A stretch of 64,000 bases of DNA from Streptomyces wedmorensis (GTDB lineage Bacteria > Actinomycetota > Actinomycetes > Streptomycetales > Streptomycetaceae), in assembly GCF_000716445.1 (NCBI RefSeq), contig NZ_JNWK01000028.1, forward strand, positions 84,029 through 148,028. Reading direction: 5' to 3'. Below, piece after piece: positions 61,937-64,000 of the stretch. Below the pieces are notes generated by a model. It did no database searches and had not been told where the DNA came from. It was given only the letters and a program-made list of their open reading frames with translations. A program made the position numbers and the translations under genes. How positions within the stretch are numbered: position 1 is the first letter of the stretch; each line of letters begins with the position of its first letter.

Positions 61937-63049
61937 CTACCGGGCGCCGAGTCCGGCGTCCGGCACGGCGGGCCGGCCCGCCGCCTTCAGCACCTTGTTC
62001 AGCAGGGTCAGGTCGTAGATCCCGGCGAGGTCGGGGCTTTCGAGCAGGCCCGCGGCGACCGCGTGGGCGGCCTCGGCCCGCAGGGTGCCGGCCAGCGGGT
62101 CGTCGAGGAACTCGATGCTCCGCCATGCCGGGTCGAGGACCTCGGGCGGCAGCGCCTTGCCGGTGTCCTGCCGGATGCGCGCGTCGGCGTCGGCCTTCGC
62201 CCGCTCCGGCTCGGCCCCGATGTACGCGTTGGCGGCCACCGCGCCGCGCAGCACGGCCTCGACGACGTCCGGGTGCGCGGCCAGGAACCGCTGCGAGACG
62301 ACGACGTTCGTGATGACGAACCGGCCGTCCGGCCACAGCGACCGCTCGTCGAGCAGCACCTTCGCGCCGAGCGCGACGAGCCGGGAGGCGGTCGGCTCGG
62401 GCACCCAGGCGCCGTCGACGGCGCCCGAGGCGTACGCGTTCGGGGTGACCTTGTTGTCCGTGCGGACGACGGCGACGTCGCCCGCGCCGGAGGCCGGGTC
62501 CACCCGGTGGCCCCGGCCCGCCAGGTAGTGGAGGAGGGCGACGTCCTGGGTGTTGCCCAGCTGGGGAGTGGCGATCCGCTTGCCCCGGAGGTCGTCGAGG
62601 GAGGCGATCCGCGCCGGGTTCACCACGAGCTTCACGCCGCCGGAGGCCGAACCGCCCACGATCCGCAGGGCCTTGCCGCCGGATCGGGTGTAGCCGTTGA
62701 TCGCGGGGGAGGGACCGATCCAGCCGATGTCGATCGCCCCGGCGTTCAGCGCCTCGATCGCGGACGGGCCCGCGTTGAAGACCTGGGTCCTGATCGCGGT
62801 CCCGCCCAGCTCCTTCTGGAACAGGCCCTTCTGCAGGCCCACGAGGGCGGTGCCGTGGGTCAGGTTCGCGAAGTAGCCGATCCGCACGGTGTCGGCGGAG
62901 AGCTTCGGTCCCACGGTGCCCGCCGCGGGCAGCACCGCCGGGGCGCGGTCGTGGGCCCGGGAGCCGTAACCGCAGGACGACAGCAGCCCGGCGACGGTCA
63001 GGACCGCGACGGCGGCTCTGGCGGCCGCTCGCCCGAGGCCCCTCCGCAT
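61937..63049 (-). CDS. Sulfonate-type ABC substrate-binding lipoprotein (SsuA-like)
   Basis: A 370-residue protein with a lipobox signal (VAGLLSSC at about residue 26), so it is anchored outside the membrane. The binding-protein fold of the SsuA/TauA/NMT1 group shows as VRIGYFANLTHGTALVGLQKG, FNAGPSAIEALNAGAIDIGWIG and GKRIATPQLGNTQDVAL. It captures an alkylsulfonate or similar compound for the transporter. The start overlaps the cysN stop (ATGA). Confidence 0.9.
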   Translation of the reverse strand: MRRGLGRAAARAAVAVLTVAGLLSSCGYGSRAHDRAPAVLPAAGTVGPKLSADTVRIGYFANLTHGTALVGLQKGLFQKELGGTAIRTQVFNAGPSAIEALNAGAIDIGWIGPSPAINGYTRSGGKALRIVGGSASGGVKLVVNPARIASLDDLRGKRIATPQLGNTQDVALLHYLAGRGHRVDPASGAGDVAVVRTDNKVTPNAYASGAVDGAWVPEPTASRLVALGAKVLLDERSLWPDGRFVITNVVVSQRFLAAHPDVVEAVLRGAVAANAYIGAEPERAKADADARIRQDTGKALPPEVLDPAWRSIEFLDDPLAGTLRAEAAHAVAAGLLESPDLAGIYDLTLLNKVLKAAGRPAVPDAGLGAR

Positions 63050-64000
63050 CAGAACCGCTCTCCGTCGCCGGGCGCGGGTACGGCCCCGAAGGCCTCGCCC
63101 GCCATGCCGGCGGTGAGCGTGGTGCCGTCGGCCGGATCGATCAGCAGGAACGATCCCGTACGCCGGTTGTCGGCGTAGTCGTCGAGCGCCAGCGGCTCGG
63201 CGGCGCGCAGCACCACGTGGCCGATGTCGTTGCCGTGCAGCCCCTCGGCGCCGGAGCGCCGTTCGAGGGTGCCGATGTCGATCCGGTACGAGATGTCCTT
63301 GACCAGCGCGCGCACGGTCCGGGTGGTGTGCTTGATCAGCACCTTCGCCCCGACGTGCAGCGGGCGTTCGTCCAGGTGGCAGACGCTGGCCTCGATGTCC
63401 CGGGTGGGCACCGGGGTCCGGCCGCCGGCGGCTATCAGGTCGCCGCGGGATATGTCGATGTCGTCGGCGAGCCGGACGGTGACCGACTGGGGCGCCCAGG
63501 CGGCGTCCGCCTCCTTGCCGAGCGCGTCGACGCCCGCGACGGTGGTGGTGCGCCCGGAGGGCAGGACGGTGACCGGGTCGCCGACCCGCAGCACCCCGGA
63601 GGCCAGCTGACCCGCGTAGCCCCGGTAGTCGGGGTGCTCGGCGGTCTGCGGGCGGATCACGTACTGGACGGGGAACCGCACGGGCTCCCGGCCCGGGTCG
63701 CTGCCGACCGGGACGGTCTCCAGGTGCTCCAGGAGGGTCCGCCCGCCGTACCAGTCCATGTGGGCCGAGGGCTCCACCACGTTGTCGCCGGCCAGCGCCG
63801 AGAGCGGGATCGCCACCACGTCCCGGACGCCGAGCTCGGCGGCGTACGTCGTGAACTCCTCGGCGATCGCGGCGAAGACGGGCTCGGCGTAGTCGACGAG
63901 ATCCATCTTGTTCACGGCCAGGACCACGTGCGGGACGCGGAGCAGGGCGGCGACGGCGGCGTGGCGGCGGGTCTGCTCGACGACGCCGTTGCGGGCGTCG
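63049..64000 (-). CDS. cysN: Sulfate adenylyltransferase large subunit CysN, 5' part cut by the window end
   Basis: The C-terminal part (about 317 residues) of the GTPase subunit of ATP sulfurylase. The GTP-binding motif LAVNKMDLVDYAEPVF is present, followed by the elongation-factor-like domains (FPVQYVIRPQ; GYAGQLASGVLRVGDPVTVLPSG). With CysD it makes adenylylsulfate from sulfate. Its neighbour on the left, the sulfonate-type transporter, is coupled by overlap, and cysD should lie beyond the window. This is a normal chromosomal locus in Streptomyces. Confidence 0.93.
   Translation of the reverse strand, partial: DARNGVVEQTRRHAAVAALLRVPHVVLAVNKMDLVDYAEPVFAAIAEEFTTYAAELGVRDVVAIPLSALAGDNVVEPSAHMDWYGGRTLLEHLETVPVGSDPGREPVRFPVQYVIRPQTAEHPDYRGYAGQLASGVLRVGDPVTVLPSGRTTTVAGVDALGKEADAAWAPQSVTVRLADDIDISRGDLIAAGGRTPVPTRDIEASVCHLDERPLHVGAKVLIKHTTRTVRALVKDISYRIDIGTLERRSGAEGLHGNDIGHVVLRAAEPLALDDYADNRRTGSFLLIDPADGTTLTAGMAGEAFGAVPAPGDGERF

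Overview
The window is very GC-rich (roughly 70% by eye). It has actinobacterial codon use, GTG/TTG starts, tight ATGA and GTGA overlaps and a sulfate-assimilation gene (cysN) next to a sulfonate-type ABC transporter at the right edge. All of this points to a Streptomyces or close relative. No rRNA, tRNA, IS element, CRISPR or replication origin was seen. I also found no recognisable transcriptional regulator anywhere in the 64 kb.

Most of the window (about 0-60 kb) is one large type II polyketide cluster. Its gene set fits the atypical angucycline (benzofluorene) group: kinamycin, lomaiviticin, fluostatin and nenestatin. The core enzymes are KS-alpha and chain-length factor (56.9-59.4 kb), an ACP displaced by about 29 kb (27.3 kb), an ActIII-like ketoreductase (29.2 kb), a didomain aromatase/cyclase (32.8 kb) and a TcmI-like cyclase (59.4 kb). 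Around them lie six FAD aromatic-hydroxylase-type genes, an AlpJ/JadG/GilOII-type ring-opening oxygenase (36.5 kb), an O-methyltransferase fold protein with a degenerate SAM loop that could be an AlpH-type protein (30.2 kb), an NmrA protein and several reductases.

A nitrogen branch resembles the fosfazinomycin/kinamycin glutamylhydrazine route. It has glutamine synthetase-like, amidase, adenylosuccinate-lyase-like and GNAT genes. The genes that would make hydrazine or nitrite were not recognised here. The amidase/glutamine synthetase operon also carries a DUF3050-type protein with a heme-oxygenase-like diiron pattern, a two-cluster ferredoxin and a 629-residue protein I cannot place. It further encodes a small protein built from two copies of the amidase tail. 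A sugar branch (RmlA, 3,5-epimerase, Gfo/Idh/MocA reductase, three glycosyltransferases) predicts a glycosylated product; the 4,6-dehydratase is not in the window. Export and protection genes are an MFS permease, an ABC exporter, a VOC protein and a UvrA-like gene that is broken.

Between 6 and 19.6 kb lies a different module. A 19-residue open reading frame with a strong ribosome-binding site and its own promoter-like sequence is followed by a perfect hairpin. Eight tightly packed, mostly overlapping genes come next: sulfatase-modifying-factor fold, metallo-beta-lactamase fold, esterase, glutamine-dependent AsnB, an orphan protein, aldehyde dehydrogenase, threonine-aldolase fold and a small flavin-binding protein. 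A divergent PhyH-type dioxygenase, an ATP-grasp ligase and an MFS exporter flank it. This layout looks like a ribosomal peptide or peptide-scaffold pathway of a type I do not recognise. It is the strongest candidate for an undescribed system, along with the DUF3050-ferredoxin-orphan unit at 37.3-40.4 kb.

Right of 60 kb the genes are ordinary sulfur metabolism (SsuC/B/A-like transporter and the start-truncated cysN), which probably marks the cluster boundary.
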